Position numbers and translations under genes: made by a program. This document shows positions 25,034 to 33,272 of a DNA stretch of 64,000 nt, piece after piece (the first letter of the stretch is position 1; each line of letters begins with the position of its first letter). Origin of the DNA: JARRON01 sp037383845 (lineage in GTDB: Bacteria > Pseudomonadota > Gammaproteobacteria > Steroidobacterales > XN24); assembly GCA_037383845.1 (NCBI GenBank), contig JARRON010000022.1, positions 4,292 to 68,291 of the forward strand. Direction: 5' to 3'. The notes beneath the pieces were generated by a model, which had not been told where the DNA came from, made no database searches, and worked only from the letters and a program-made list of their open reading frames with translations.

Positions 25034-25058
25034 CTCCTCCCCGGCGGGCGGGGAGGAG
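25034..25058 (-). promoter_or_regulatory. Hairpin sequestering the mgtE ribosome-binding site
   Basis: On the minus strand CTCCTCCCC, a 7-nt loop and GGGGAGGAG form a perfect 9-bp stem. The 3' arm is the mgtE Shine-Dalgarno, 7 nt before the GTG; the 5' arm is its anti-Shine-Dalgarno copy. The complementarity is direct observation; a regulatory effect on mgtE is inference. Confidence 0.6.
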
Positions 25059-25170
25059 AGGTGTGCGGTGACGCGGAGTCCGGGCGCCGGGCACGGCCAT
25101 GAGCACATCCACCTCGCGGGAATTCAGGATCTCGGGCGGGCCCGAGTTTAGTCCGGGGAGGTAGGGGCGT

Positions 25171-26070
25171 CTAACCGGAGCCGCCGGAATCCGGGTCGGC
25201 CGCGGCGGGAAGGGCGCTGTGCCGGAGCGTGGCGTCGGGGTAGCGTTCGCTGAGTCTCGCCGCCAGCTGTTCGGTGATGTAGACCGAGCGGTGGCGGCCG
25301 CCGGTGCAGCCCACGGCGACGGTGAGATAGCTGCGGTTGGCGGCTTCGATGCCGGGCAGCCAGCGCTCCAGGAAGCTCACCAGATCGTCGATGTAGCGCT
25401 GCACCTCGGGGAACCCGTCCAGGTACTCCCGTATGGCCGGGTCGAGACCCGTCAGCGGCCGCAGGGTCTTCTCCCAGTAGGGATTCGGGAGGAACCGGGC
25501 GTCGAATACGAAATCGGCGTTGGCCGGCACGCCGTAGCGGAAACCAAAGGACTCCAGCTGCAGGGAAACCGTCTGGCGGGGATGACGGGCCACCCTCTCC
25601 CGCACGATTTCCCGCAGCTCGTGGACCCCGGTGTCGGAGGTGTCCAGCACCAGATCGGCGGACTCGGCCAGCGGCGCCAGCAGCTCCCGCTCATAGCGGA
25701 TGGCTTCCTCGAGACGGCGCCCGCCCGCGGAGGCCATGCTCTGGGGATGGCGGCGGCGCGTTTCCAGGTATCGCTGCATCAGGGCCTCGTCCGAGGCGTG
25801 TAGATAAACGAGCTGGCAGTTGACGCCGCTGTTCTTCAGCGAGGGCAGAAGTGTCTCCAGCCGCCGCAGATCCTCCCCCCGGGGCCGGGAATCCAGGCCG
25901 ATGGCCAGGCGCTCGAACTTGGCGTCCGGCGCCCGGGTGAGCTCTTCCAGGACGCCGGGGAGCAGGCGCACCGGGATGTTGTCCAGGGTGTACCAGTCCA
26001 GGTCCTCCAGCATCGCCAGGGCGACGCTCTTGCCCGACCCGGACAGGCCGCTGACCAGGATCAGATCCAT
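25171..26070 (-). CDS. rapZ: RNase adapter protein RapZ
   Basis: A 299-aa RapZ/YvcJ protein. The Walker A motif GLSGSGKS is at residues 8-15, and the N-terminal kinase-like domain includes YTLDNIPVRLLP. The C-terminal domain has FGFRYGVPANADFVFDARFLPNPYW and VAVGCTGGRHRSV. In enterobacteria RapZ guides RNase E to GlmZ and binds UDP-GlcNAc; its target here is not shown. It lies 25 bp after ptsN and ends the reverse rpoN operon. No HPr-like gene follows, unlike many relatives. Confidence 0.95.
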   Translation of the reverse strand: MDLILVSGLSGSGKSVALAMLEDLDWYTLDNIPVRLLPGVLEELTRAPDAKFERLAIGLDSRPRGEDLRRLETLLPSLKNSGVNCQLVYLHASDEALMQRYLETRRRHPQSMASAGGRRLEEAIRYERELLAPLAESADLVLDTSDTGVHELREIVRERVARHPRQTVSLQLESFGFRYGVPANADFVFDARFLPNPYWEKTLRPLTGLDPAIREYLDGFPEVQRYIDDLVSFLERWLPGIEAANRSYLTVAVGCTGGRHRSVYITEQLAARLSERYPDATLRHSALPAAADPDSGGSG

Positions 26071-26095
26071 CCGGCTCCCCCTCCCGCGTCGGTGC

Positions 26096-26572
26096 TCAGG
26101 CCGACGCCGCCTTGGGCTCGCTGTAGTTCACCAGCAGATCGTAAAGGCTGCGGCTGGAGCTGGCCCGGCGCAGAGCCCGCGTGAGCCCCGGGTCCGCCAG
26201 GGCGGAAGCCAGCACCGAGATCTCCTCGAGGTGGCATCCGGAGCCCTTGGCCGGGGCAGGGACCAGCAGCCCGAAGATCAGGTCCACCGGGTCGCCCTCC
26301 GGCGTGTCGAAGTCCACCGGCTGCGAGAGCTTGAGGAAGGCTCCGTAGCTTCGGTCCAGGCCTTCCAGGCGCCCGTGGGGGATGGCCACGCCGTTGTCGA
26401 TGGCTGTGCAGCCGAGTTTCTCCCGACTGATGAGGCTCGAGAAAATCTCGTCCTGGTCAAGGTCGCCGGCGGAAGCCAGCAGCTCGCTGAGGATATCCAG
26501 GGCGTGTTTCTTGCTCCGTCCCTCGACGTTGCAGAGCACGCGGCCGGGCTCGAGCAGTGATGCAAATATCAT
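26096..26572 (-). CDS. ptsN: Nitrogen-regulatory EIIA-Ntr protein
   Basis: A 158-aa PTS EIIA domain of the regulatory Ntr branch, which controls K+ and nitrogen functions rather than sugar uptake. The phosphorylated histidine is H66 in DNGVAIPHGRL. The ATG at 26572 matches the family start, with GGGG upstream; an earlier in-frame start would overlap hpf and add low-complexity sequence. Its phosphate donors (NPr and EI-Ntr) are not in the window. Confidence 0.95.
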   Translation of the reverse strand: MIFASLLEPGRVLCNVEGRSKKHALDILSELLASAGDLDQDEIFSSLISREKLGCTAIDNGVAIPHGRLEGLDRSYGAFLKLSQPVDFDTPEGDPVDLIFGLLVPAPAKGSGCHLEEISVLASALADPGLTRALRRASSSRSLYDLLVNYSEPKAASA

Positions 26573-26603
26573 TGGAATCCCCCCGGGGCGTCCGGGACTT
26601 CGG

Positions 26604-26924
26604 TCAGGCCGGTCTGGAGTTGGCGCCCTGGCCCGCATGATGGTCCGTGAGCTTGTCCTTGTGCCGGCGCACCTGCCGGTCGAGGCGGTCCATCATGCCG
26701 TCGATGGCCGCATACATGTCTTCTTCCTCAGCCTCGGCATGGAGTGTGCCGCCGGCCACCCGCAGTGTCGCCTCCGCCTTGTGGCGAAGCTTCTCCACGG
26801 TCAGGATGCAATGCACGTCGATCAGGTTGTCGAAATGCCGGATCACGCGCTCCATCTTGGTGTTCACGTAATCGCGGAGCGGTTCGGTGATGTCGACGTG
26901 GTGACCGGTCAGGTTGATCTGCAT
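26604..26924 (-). CDS. hpf: Ribosome hibernation promoting factor, short form
   Basis: A 106-aa S30AE protein (short HPF/YfiA class) that dimerises ribosomes in stationary phase. It begins MQINLTGHHVDITEPLRDYV and has KAEATLRVAGGTLHAEAEEE and MYAAIDGMMDRLDRQVRRHK. There is no long C-terminal dimerisation domain. AGGAGAA lies upstream of the ATG. The 136 bp between rpoN and hpf contains a GC-rich inverted repeat and TAGAAT (minus strand, near 27020) that could be a weak internal promoter. Confidence 0.94.
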   Translation of the reverse strand: MQINLTGHHVDITEPLRDYVNTKMERVIRHFDNLIDVHCILTVEKLRHKAEATLRVAGGTLHAEAEEEDMYAAIDGMMDRLDRQVRRHKDKLTDHHAGQGANSRPA

Positions 26925-27060
26925 CGTGTTCTCCTTATTGCCCTGGGCCGTCCCTCGCGGGGCGGGCCGGCGCCGGGCGCCGGCTCGGTCGCCGGTCGTC
27001 CGGATTCTTTCACTTCTATTCTAGGACGGCCCTCGCCGGCCTGACTAGGCAGGTCCCGAA

Positions 27061-28467
27061 TCAGCGGATGGCGACCTGCCGGCGGTCATTGGAGGAGGGA
27101 ATTCCCATGGATTCCCGGTACTTGGCGACGGTTCGGCGGGCGACGTCGACGCCCTCGGCCCCCAGGGTCCGGGCGATGGCGCTGTCCGAGAGGGGCTTGC
27201 GGGGGTCTTCCTCGGCGATGAGCTTGCGGATGCGGGCCCGAATTGCGGTCGAGGAGACCTCTTCTCCGCCAGCCCCGGAGACGTGGCTGGAGAAGAAGTA
27301 CTTGAACTCGAAGACCCCCCGCGGGGTGTGCATGTACTTGCCCGTCGTGGCCCGGGAGACCGTGGACTCGTGGAGCTCCAGCTCCTCGGCGATCTCTCTC
27401 AGCACCAGGGGACGCATGGCCTGCTCGCCCTGCTCAAGGAAGTCGCTCTGGCGGCCGACGATGGCCCGGGCGACCCGTATCAGGGTCTCGTTGCGGATCT
27501 GCAGGCTCTTCACCAGCCAGCGGGCCTCCTGCAGCTGGGCCCGCAGCCCGGAATAGTCGCCCCCGCGGCCCAGGGAGCCCGCGTAGGTGGCGTTGACCCG
27601 CAGCCGGGGCGCGATGGAGGGATTGATCTCCACTTCCCAGGTGCCGTCCCGCCGCACCACGAAGACGTCGGGCACCACGTATTCGGCGGGCCGGGTGTCG
27701 GCGGCGCCTCCTGGCCTCGGGCTCAGGGACCGCAGCAGCGCCACGGCGGCTTCCAGTTCCTCGACGTCGCAGCCCAGGCGCCGCCGGAGGGTCGCATAGT
27801 CCTGTTCTCCCAGCAGGGCAAGGAAGTCGGCGGCGATGCGACGGGCCGTCTCCAGGCCGGGCGTGTCCCGGGAGAAAGGTGCGAGCTGGAGCAGGAGGCA
27901 CTCAGACAGGTTCCGCGCGCCCACCCCAAGGGGATCGAACTGCTGGACACAGGCCAGCACCCGCTCGATCTCGTCTTCGTCGGTGTCCAGGTCCGGCGCC
28001 AGGGATTCGCGAACCGCCGACAGCGGCTCGGTGAGGTAGCCGTCGTCGTCCATGCTGTCGATGATGGCCGCGGCGATCAGCTTGCGCGGACCCTCCGGCA
28101 GGGCCACGTCCAGCTGGGCCATGAGATGATCCCGGAGGGAGCTGCCGGACTGGTCGGCAAAGTCCCGCATGTCCTCGCCTTCGCCCCGGGATGCGCCGCC
28201 GCCGCTGCCCATCTCTCCCACGTCGGCATAGGGCAGCTCGTCCTCGCCTTCCGGCGTGTCGGCGGTGTCCTCGGCGGTTTCGCCGTCCGTCGCCTCGGTG
28301 GCGGGGACCTCCTCGTCCATCTCGAGCATGAGGTTCTCGTCCAGAGCGGTGCGGATCTCCTGCTGGAGATCGAGCACCGGCAGCTGGAGCAGCCGTATCG
28401 CCATCTGCAGCTGCGGGGTCAGCGTCAGCTGCTGGCCGAGCTTGAGTTGCAGTGACTGTTTCATCAT
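27061..28467 (-). CDS. rpoN: RNA polymerase sigma-54 factor
   Basis: A 468-aa sigma-54. Region I at the N-terminus is glutamine- and leucine-rich (LQLKLGQQLTLTPQLQMAIR). An acidic linker follows at about 45-100. The core-binding domain and the DNA-binding region come next. The RpoN box ARRTVAKYRE is at 443-452, specifying the -24 promoter element. It sits 12 bp after lptB and upstream of hpf-ptsN-rapZ, the conserved order. Confidence 0.97.
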   Translation of the reverse strand: MMKQSLQLKLGQQLTLTPQLQMAIRLLQLPVLDLQQEIRTALDENLMLEMDEEVPATEATDGETAEDTADTPEGEDELPYADVGEMGSGGGASRGEGEDMRDFADQSGSSLRDHLMAQLDVALPEGPRKLIAAAIIDSMDDDGYLTEPLSAVRESLAPDLDTDEDEIERVLACVQQFDPLGVGARNLSECLLLQLAPFSRDTPGLETARRIAADFLALLGEQDYATLRRRLGCDVEELEAAVALLRSLSPRPGGAADTRPAEYVVPDVFVVRRDGTWEVEINPSIAPRLRVNATYAGSLGRGGDYSGLRAQLQEARWLVKSLQIRNETLIRVARAIVGRQSDFLEQGEQAMRPLVLREIAEELELHESTVSRATTGKYMHTPRGVFEFKYFFSSHVSGAGGEEVSSTAIRARIRKLIAEEDPRKPLSDSAIARTLGAEGVDVARRTVAKYRESMGIPSSNDRRQVAIR

Positions 28468-28479
28468 GGACGGAGACCG

Positions 28480-29205
28480 CTAGAGGCGGAAATGCTCGCC
28501 CAGGTAGACCTCGCGGACCTGCTGGTTCGCCAGAATCTCGTCGGCGGTGCCGGCGGCGATGATCTCGCCGGCGTTGATGATAAACGCGCGGCTGCAGATG
28601 CCCAGGGTCTCGCGCACGTTGTGGTCGGTAATGAGGACGCCGATGTCCCGATCCCGGAGGTGGCCGATGATCCGCTGGATGTCCAGCACGGAGATGGGAT
28701 CCACGCCGGCAAACGGCTCGTCGAGCAGGATGAAACTGGGTTCGGCTGCCAGCGCCCGGGCGATCTCGACCCGCCGACGCTCGCCGCCGGACAGGGCGAT
28801 GCCGGCGCTGTCGCGAATGTGCGTGACGTTGAGTTCCTCCAGCAGTTCCTCAAGTGCCTGCCGCCGGCCCAGGGCGTCAAGGTCCTTCCGGGTCTGGAGC
28901 ACGGCCATGACGTTGTCTTCCACGCTCAGGCCGCGGAACACGGAGGCCTCCTGGGGCAGGTAGCCCAGGCCCAGGCGGGCGCGGCGGTGCATGGGTGCGC
29001 CGGTGATGTCCCGGTCGTTAAGGAGGATGCGCCCCTCGTCGCAGGGGATGAGCCCCACGATCATGTAAAAGGCGGTCGTCTTGCCGGCCCCGTTGGGCCC
29101 GAGCAGCCCCACCACCTCGCCGCTGGACAGGGAGAGGGAGAGGGAGCGGACCACCTGGCGAGACTTGTAGGTCTTGCAGATGTCCTCGGCGCGCAGCGTG
29201 GCCAT
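28480..29205 (-). CDS. lptB: LPS export ABC ATPase LptB
   Basis: A 241-aa ABC ATPase that powers LPS extraction from the inner membrane with LptFG, which are not in this window. Walker A GPNGAGKTT lies near the N-terminus. The signature LSGGERRRVEIARALA and Walker B FILLDEPFAGVDP follow, with a switch histidine in ITDHNV. The start shares a base with the lptA stop at 29205. Order lptC-lptA-lptB-rpoN is conserved. Confidence 0.97.
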   Translation of the reverse strand: MATLRAEDICKTYKSRQVVRSLSLSLSSGEVVGLLGPNGAGKTTAFYMIVGLIPCDEGRILLNDRDITGAPMHRRARLGLGYLPQEASVFRGLSVEDNVMAVLQTRKDLDALGRRQALEELLEELNVTHIRDSAGIALSGGERRRVEIARALAAEPSFILLDEPFAGVDPISVLDIQRIIGHLRDRDIGVLITDHNVRETLGICSRAFIINAGEIIAAGTADEILANQQVREVYLGEHFRL

Positions 29206-29867
29206 CAGGGTTGCTCCGGCTCGGCGCCGGCCTCCCCGGCATCCTCGTCTTCGGGGACGATGACGACCCGCACGCGCTCGTCGCCGGACTCGTCGGAGCT
29301 GGCGATCAAGCGGTCTTCCGCCATGAGATAGGTCAGTCTGCCGCCGCTGACCTCCCGGGGACCGTCCTGGACCGTGGCCTGGCCGGTGAGGACCACCCGC
29401 TGCCGGGGGATGTCGAATTCGATCTGCCTGGCCGTCCCGGACACGGTTTCCCGTTCTGCCTCGCGGGCGGCGCGCCGAAAGCGGGCCGGCTCGCCCTGGG
29501 CGGTGGCGCCCGTCAGCCGGCTGTCGGCGAACCGGACGGCGGCGGCATCGGAGGCGATTTCTCCCTCGGAGGTGACGATTCGCACGTTGCCGATGAATCG
29601 CCAGGTGCTGTCGGCGAACTCCAGGGCCTTTGATTCCGCGCGGGCAGCGGAGATCTCGATGTCGCCCTGGACCACCCGGACCTGTTTGAACACTACCAGG
29701 TCGTTCTTCCGGTCCAGTTCCGTGCTGTCGGCGTCCAGCACGATGGCCCCCTGCTGGGCAGCCGCGGGCCAGGAGACGACAGCCAGGGCGAGCAAAGCCG
29801 CGGCCGCGATCCCGGTCATGCGCCAGGAGCGGCGTTGTTTCAATAAGTTAGGGCTCAAAGCGGCCAT
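29205..29867 (-). CDS. lptA: LPS transport periplasmic protein LptA
   Basis: A 220-aa OstA-like beta-jellyroll protein that bridges inner and outer membrane in LPS transport. A signal peptide (about 17-38, MTGIAAAALLALAVVSWPAA) is followed by the repeat-like strands of the fold (IVLDADSTELDRKNDLVVF, VVLTGQATVQDGPREVSGG). The acidic tail is not conserved. The ATG at 29867 is inside the lptC end (20-bp overlap); Met17 is an alternative start. Confidence 0.9.
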   Translation of the reverse strand: MAALSPNLLKQRRSWRMTGIAAAALLALAVVSWPAAAQQGAIVLDADSTELDRKNDLVVFKQVRVVQGDIEISAARAESKALEFADSTWRFIGNVRIVTSEGEIASDAAAVRFADSRLTGATAQGEPARFRRAAREAERETVSGTARQIEFDIPRQRVVLTGQATVQDGPREVSGGRLTYLMAEDRLIASSDESGDERVRVVIVPEDEDAGEAGAEPEQP

Positions 29868-30402
29868 GGACGGAGGATTGTAGCCGCAGCCGTTCCTCCA
29901 TCAAATAAACCACCATCCCGGTGGCCGTGAGCCAGTCGTCGCCCACCGCCAGGCGGACCGGGGCGCTGGTGGAAGCCACGTGCGTCGCCGTGTCCACAGT
30001 CAGGCGTGGGGTCTCGATGCGGGTGTCACCTTCCCCTTCCACTTCCCCGGAAATCACCACGCCTCCTGACAGGACCAGCTCCGCCAGGTCCGGGGAGACC
30101 GCGCCCTCGGGCGCCGTGAGCAGCCAGGGGCTGGGCGTGTAGATGCCGTACTCGACCCGGACGTCGGCCAGCCGGGTGGGGCCGGTCATCTCGTCCTGTC
30201 GAACCTCCTCGGCCAGCAGTCGGTACTGCGGCAGACCCCCCTCACCGGGCCGGGTGATCTCGGCCTCGGTCATGTAGTAGCCGGCGCGGGCCGGGCGCTC
30301 CGCCGGGGCCTCGTCGGGACCGCGCAGCTGCTGGTTCAGCCAGTAGGCGCCGGCCGCAGCCGCCGCGAGCAGGACCAGGCCGACCCTTGCCGGGGTATCC
30401 AC
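29848..30402 (-). CDS. lptC: LPS export protein LptC
   Basis: A 184-aa single-span inner-membrane protein with a periplasmic jellyroll, linking LptB2FG to LptA. The N-terminal anchor is VGLVLLAAAAAGAYWL. Then come YYMTEAEITRPGEGGLPQYRLLAEEV and ERLRLQSSVHGRFEP. Sequence is poorly conserved in this family, so position in kdsC-lptC-lptA supports the call. The start is GTG at 30402, just after the kdsC stop. Confidence 0.88.
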   Translation of the reverse strand: MDTPARVGLVLLAAAAAGAYWLNQQLRGPDEAPAERPARAGYYMTEAEITRPGEGGLPQYRLLAEEVRQDEMTGPTRLADVRVEYGIYTPSPWLLTAPEGAVSPDLAELVLSGGVVISGEVEGEGDTRIETPRLTVDTATHVASTSAPVRLAVGDDWLTATGMVVYLMEERLRLQSSVHGRFEP

Positions 30403-30403
30403 C

Positions 30404-30892
30404 TCAGCGATGCTCCAGGAGGAACTCGCAGAACTCGCGAACCGCCCCGTGGCCGCCGGGCGACGACGCGGTCCACAGCGCCACCGCCTTCACCGGGGCG
30501 GGGGCGTCGGCGACGGTGGCGGGCAGTGCGGCCACGCGCATGGCCGGAAGGTCCGGCAGATCGTCACCCAGGTAAGCCACCTCCCTGGCCTCCACGCCGA
30601 GGCGCGACATGAGTTGCTCCAGGGCGGGCACCTTTTCGGAACAGCCCTGCACCACGTGAGCGACGCCCAGTTCGGCCATGCGGATGTCCACGGCCCGGGA
30701 GGAGCGGCCGGAGATCACGGCAACCTCGACGCCCGCCCGGATGAGCGCCTTGACGCCGACACCGTCGCGCACGCTGAAGGACTTGTACTCCGTACCGTCG
30801 CTGCCGATCCAGATCAGCCCGTCGGTGAAGACCCCGTCCACGTCGAACACCGCGAGGCGAATGCCGGCGGCGATATCGCCCGGCTTCGGCAC
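30404..30892 (-). CDS. kdsC: KDO-8-phosphate phosphatase
   Basis: A 162-aa HAD phosphatase that releases Kdo for LPS inner core synthesis. The nucleophile motif is FDVDGVFTDG, and motif II/III regions are ISGRSS and YLGDDLPDLPAM. It is slightly shorter than many KdsC proteins. The likely start is GTG at 30892, sharing one base with the kdsD TAG (TAGTG). Codons further upstream in this frame lie inside kdsD. Confidence 0.92.
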   Translation of the reverse strand: MPKPGDIAAGIRLAVFDVDGVFTDGLIWIGSDGTEYKSFSVRDGVGVKALIRAGVEVAVISGRSSRAVDIRMAELGVAHVVQGCSEKVPALEQLMSRLGVEAREVAYLGDDLPDLPAMRVAALPATVADAPAPVKAVALWTASSPGGHGAVREFCEFLLEHR

Positions 30893-31890
30893 TACATCAC
30901 CCCGGCGTGCAGGAGATCGTGCACGTTGAAGGCGCCGACAACCTCCCCGTCCTCCACCACCAGCAGCGCGGTGATGGCATGGGCTTCCATCATGCGCACC
31001 GCCTCGGCGGCCAGCATGCCGGGCTCGACGGTTTTCACGTTGGCGGTCATCACGTCCCGGATCGGCGTCGACTGCAGGTCGTGGCCCGCGTCCAGGGTTC
31101 GACGCAGGTCGCCGTCGGTGTACACGCCCAGCAGACTGCGGTCGTCCGCGATGACCGCGGTCATGCCCAGGCCTTTTCGGGTCATCTCGAACATGCCTTC
31201 GGACACGGGCGTGTCCGGGGGCACGGTGGGCACGGCATCGCCGGTGCGCATGATGTCCCGGATGGTGAGCAGCAGCCGGCGCCCCAGGCTTCCGCCCGGA
31301 TGGGAAAAGGCGAAGTCCTCCTCCGTGAACCCCCGGGATTTCAGCAGGGCGACGGCCAGGGCGTCCCCCATGGCGAGCGTGGCCGTGGTGCTGGCGGTGG
31401 GAGCCAGGTTGAGGGGGCAGGCCTCTTTCTCGACCGCCACGTTCAGGTGGGCGTCCGCCGCCCGTGCCAGGGAAGAGGCGGGCTTCCCGGTCATGGCGAT
31501 GAGGGGGATGGCCAGCCGCTTGATCCGGGGCAGGATGGTCAGGATCTCCGGCGTCTCGCCGGAGTTGGAGACGCCCAGGACCACGTCGGTGGCCGTGATC
31601 ATTCCCAGGTCGCCATGGCTGGCTTCGCCGGGGTGGACGAAAAAGGCCGGCGTGCCGGTGCTGGCGAGGGTGGCCGCGATCTTTCCCGCCACGTGGCCCG
31701 ACTTGCCCATTCCCGTGACCACGACGCGGCCCCGGCAGTCCAGGCAAAGACGGCAGGCACGAACGAAGTCCTCGCCGATCCGCTGGCGGAGGGAGGTCAC
31801 GGCCGCGGCCTCTATGTCCAGGACTTCCTGGCCCAGGGCGACCAGCCGCTCAGTATCCACCTTTTCCTCGGCGCTCACCGGAAGTCTCAC
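30892..31890 (-). CDS. kdsD: D-arabinose-5-phosphate isomerase
   Basis: A 332-aa aldose-ketose isomerase starting Kdo synthesis. The N-terminal SIS domain (about 35-185) contains GMGKSGHVAGKIAATLASTG and SNSGETPE. The C-terminal half holds two CBS domains (IRDIMRTGDAVP, VYTDGDLRRTLD). Its ATG overlaps the yrbG stop by 4 bp, and kdsC follows directly. The family is sure, and the neighbours confirm the Kdo role. Confidence 0.95.
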   Translation of the reverse strand: MRLPVSAEEKVDTERLVALGQEVLDIEAAAVTSLRQRIGEDFVRACRLCLDCRGRVVVTGMGKSGHVAGKIAATLASTGTPAFFVHPGEASHGDLGMITATDVVLGVSNSGETPEILTILPRIKRLAIPLIAMTGKPASSLARAADAHLNVAVEKEACPLNLAPTASTTATLAMGDALAVALLKSRGFTEEDFAFSHPGGSLGRRLLLTIRDIMRTGDAVPTVPPDTPVSEGMFEMTRKGLGMTAVIADDRSLLGVYTDGDLRRTLDAGHDLQSTPIRDVMTANVKTVEPGMLAAEAVRMMEAHAITALLVVEDGEVVGAFNVHDLLHAGVM

Positions 31891-32846
31891 CTCAGGGCCA
31901 GATAGCCGTGGTAGGCGAAGAAAGACGCAAGCAGCACGGCGCCCTCCAGGCGGCCGATGCGGCTCTTGCCGGAAAGATTGTAGGCGATGGCAAAGAGCAT
32001 AAGCGTGACCCCGATCATGACCGGCAGGTGCAGCGTGAGAAGCTCAGGCTCGAGGGTCGCGGGACGTATGGCGGCGGCCAGGCCCACCACCGCCAGGCTG
32101 TTGAACATGTTCGAGCCGATGATGTTGCCCAGCGCCAGGTCGTGTTCCTGCTTCAGGGCGCTCACGATGGATACCGCCAGTTCCGGGAAGCTGGTGCCCA
32201 CGGCCACCAGCGTCAGGCCGATCACCAGGTCGGACACGCCCATCGCCTCGGCCACGTTGTGCGCGCCCCAGACCAGGAGGTTGGATCCCGCCAGCAGGAC
32301 CACCAGGCCCACCACCAGCCAGGCGACGGAGGAGACCATGGGGATGTTCGCCGGGATCTCCGCCTCGATCTCTGCGGTGATGGGGTCCGCCGGGTCGAAG
32401 CGCGAGCTGAGCACGATCAGCCAGTACATCAGCACAACCAGTCCCATCAGCAGCAGCAGGCCCTCCGGCCGCGTGATGGTGCGGTTCAGGAAGACCATGA
32501 CCAGCAGCAGGGTGACCGCCAGCAGCGCCGGCATCTCGCGGCGAAGGGTGGCGGAGCGGATGACGATGGGCATGACCAGGGCGGTCGTGCCCAGCACGAG
32601 GGCGATATTCGCGATGTTGGAGCCGATGGCGTTGCCCATGGCGAGCTCAGGCTCGTCGCCCAGGGCCGCCACCACGGAGACGAAGATCTCCGGCCCGCTG
32701 GTGGCCATCCCCACGAGGGTCAGGCCGATGAGCAGCGGCGGCACGCCGAGATTACGCGCCGTGCCGCCGGCGCCGAGCACGAACCGGTCGGCGCCCCACA
32801 CCAGGAGAATGAAACCGGCGAGTGTAGCGGCGGCGTAAGTCAGCAT
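31887..32846 (-). CDS. yrbG: Calcium/sodium antiporter, YrbG family
   Basis: A 319-aa CaCA antiporter with about ten membrane segments in two inverted halves. The alpha repeats are visible as GMATSGPEIFVSVVAALGD plus GNAIGSNIANIALVLG in the first half, and VGTSFPELAVSIVSALK plus GNIIGSNMFNSLAVVG in the second. The first repeat reads SGPE rather than the usual SxPE. It is first gene of the reverse LPS operon. It normally borders mla genes, which are absent here. Confidence 0.93.
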   Translation of the reverse strand: MLTYAAATLAGFILLVWGADRFVLGAGGTARNLGVPPLLIGLTLVGMATSGPEIFVSVVAALGDEPELAMGNAIGSNIANIALVLGTTALVMPIVIRSATLRREMPALLAVTLLLVMVFLNRTITRPEGLLLLMGLVVLMYWLIVLSSRFDPADPITAEIEAEIPANIPMVSSVAWLVVGLVVLLAGSNLLVWGAHNVAEAMGVSDLVIGLTLVAVGTSFPELAVSIVSALKQEHDLALGNIIGSNMFNSLAVVGLAAAIRPATLEPELLTLHLPVMIGVTLMLFAIAYNLSGKSRIGRLEGAVLLASFFAYHGYLALR

Positions 32847-32908
32847 GGACGGACGTGGCGGATGGAAGGGGTGGCGGCGTAGCCGCCGGGCCTGAAAAGG
32901 GACGCGCC

Positions 32909-32914
32909 ATCATA
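32909..32914 (-). promoter_or_regulatory. Candidate -10 element for the yrbG-to-rapZ operon
   Basis: TATGAT on the minus strand matches the sigma-70 -10 consensus at five of six positions and lies about 63 nt before the yrbG start. No convincing -35 sits 16-18 nt upstream, so the call is tentative. Confidence 0.35.
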
Positions 32915-32938
32915 CACGCTAGGCTCGGCCAGCCGCAT

Positions 32939-32967
32939 TTCGCGCCGCATCCGGGGTCGGTTACACT
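32939..32967 (+). promoter_or_regulatory. Candidate promoter for ibaG-murA
   Basis: TACACT (32962-32967) is a good -10 match at four of six positions, in the context GGTTACACTTCC. The hexamer 17 nt upstream, TTCGCG (32939-32944), matches TTGACA poorly. It is the best forward candidate in the 183-bp divergent gap, which otherwise holds no gene. Confidence 0.35.
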
Positions 32968-33029
32968 TCCGGCCCCTGCGCGCCGGCCGGAGCGGCGCGA
33001 ATCGCAACCCTCGAAACTCACCGCGTGTC

Positions 33030-33266
33030 ATGATGCAAAGTGAAGCTATCGCCGAACTGATCCGTTCCGGTCTGCCGGATGCCCAGGTAAAGGTCGTCTC
33101 GGACGACGGCACCCACTTCGCGGCCCTGGTGGTATCTTCCCGGTTCGAAGGCCTGCGGCCCATTCAGCGCCACCAGCTGGTTTACAAGGCCCTGGGCGAC
33201 AAGATGGGGGGCGACATACACGCTCTTTCCATTCGCGCCCTGACGCCTGCCGAACAGGGCGGCTGA
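33030..33266 (+). CDS. ibaG: BolA-family protein IbaG
   Basis: A 78-aa BolA-like protein that partners monothiol glutaredoxins in Fe-S and redox regulation. It shows the helix-turn region IRSGLPDAQVKVVSDDGTHF and FEGLRPIQRHQLVYKALGD, with the conserved His in the RHQLVY segment. Two ATGs in tandem (33030, 33033) allow either start. It lies 6 bp before murA, the standard linkage. Confidence 0.94.
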   Translation: MMQSEAIAELIRSGLPDAQVKVVSDDGTHFAALVVSSRFEGLRPIQRHQLVYKALGDKMGGDIHALSIRALTPAEQGG

Positions 33267-33272
33267 TCCCGG

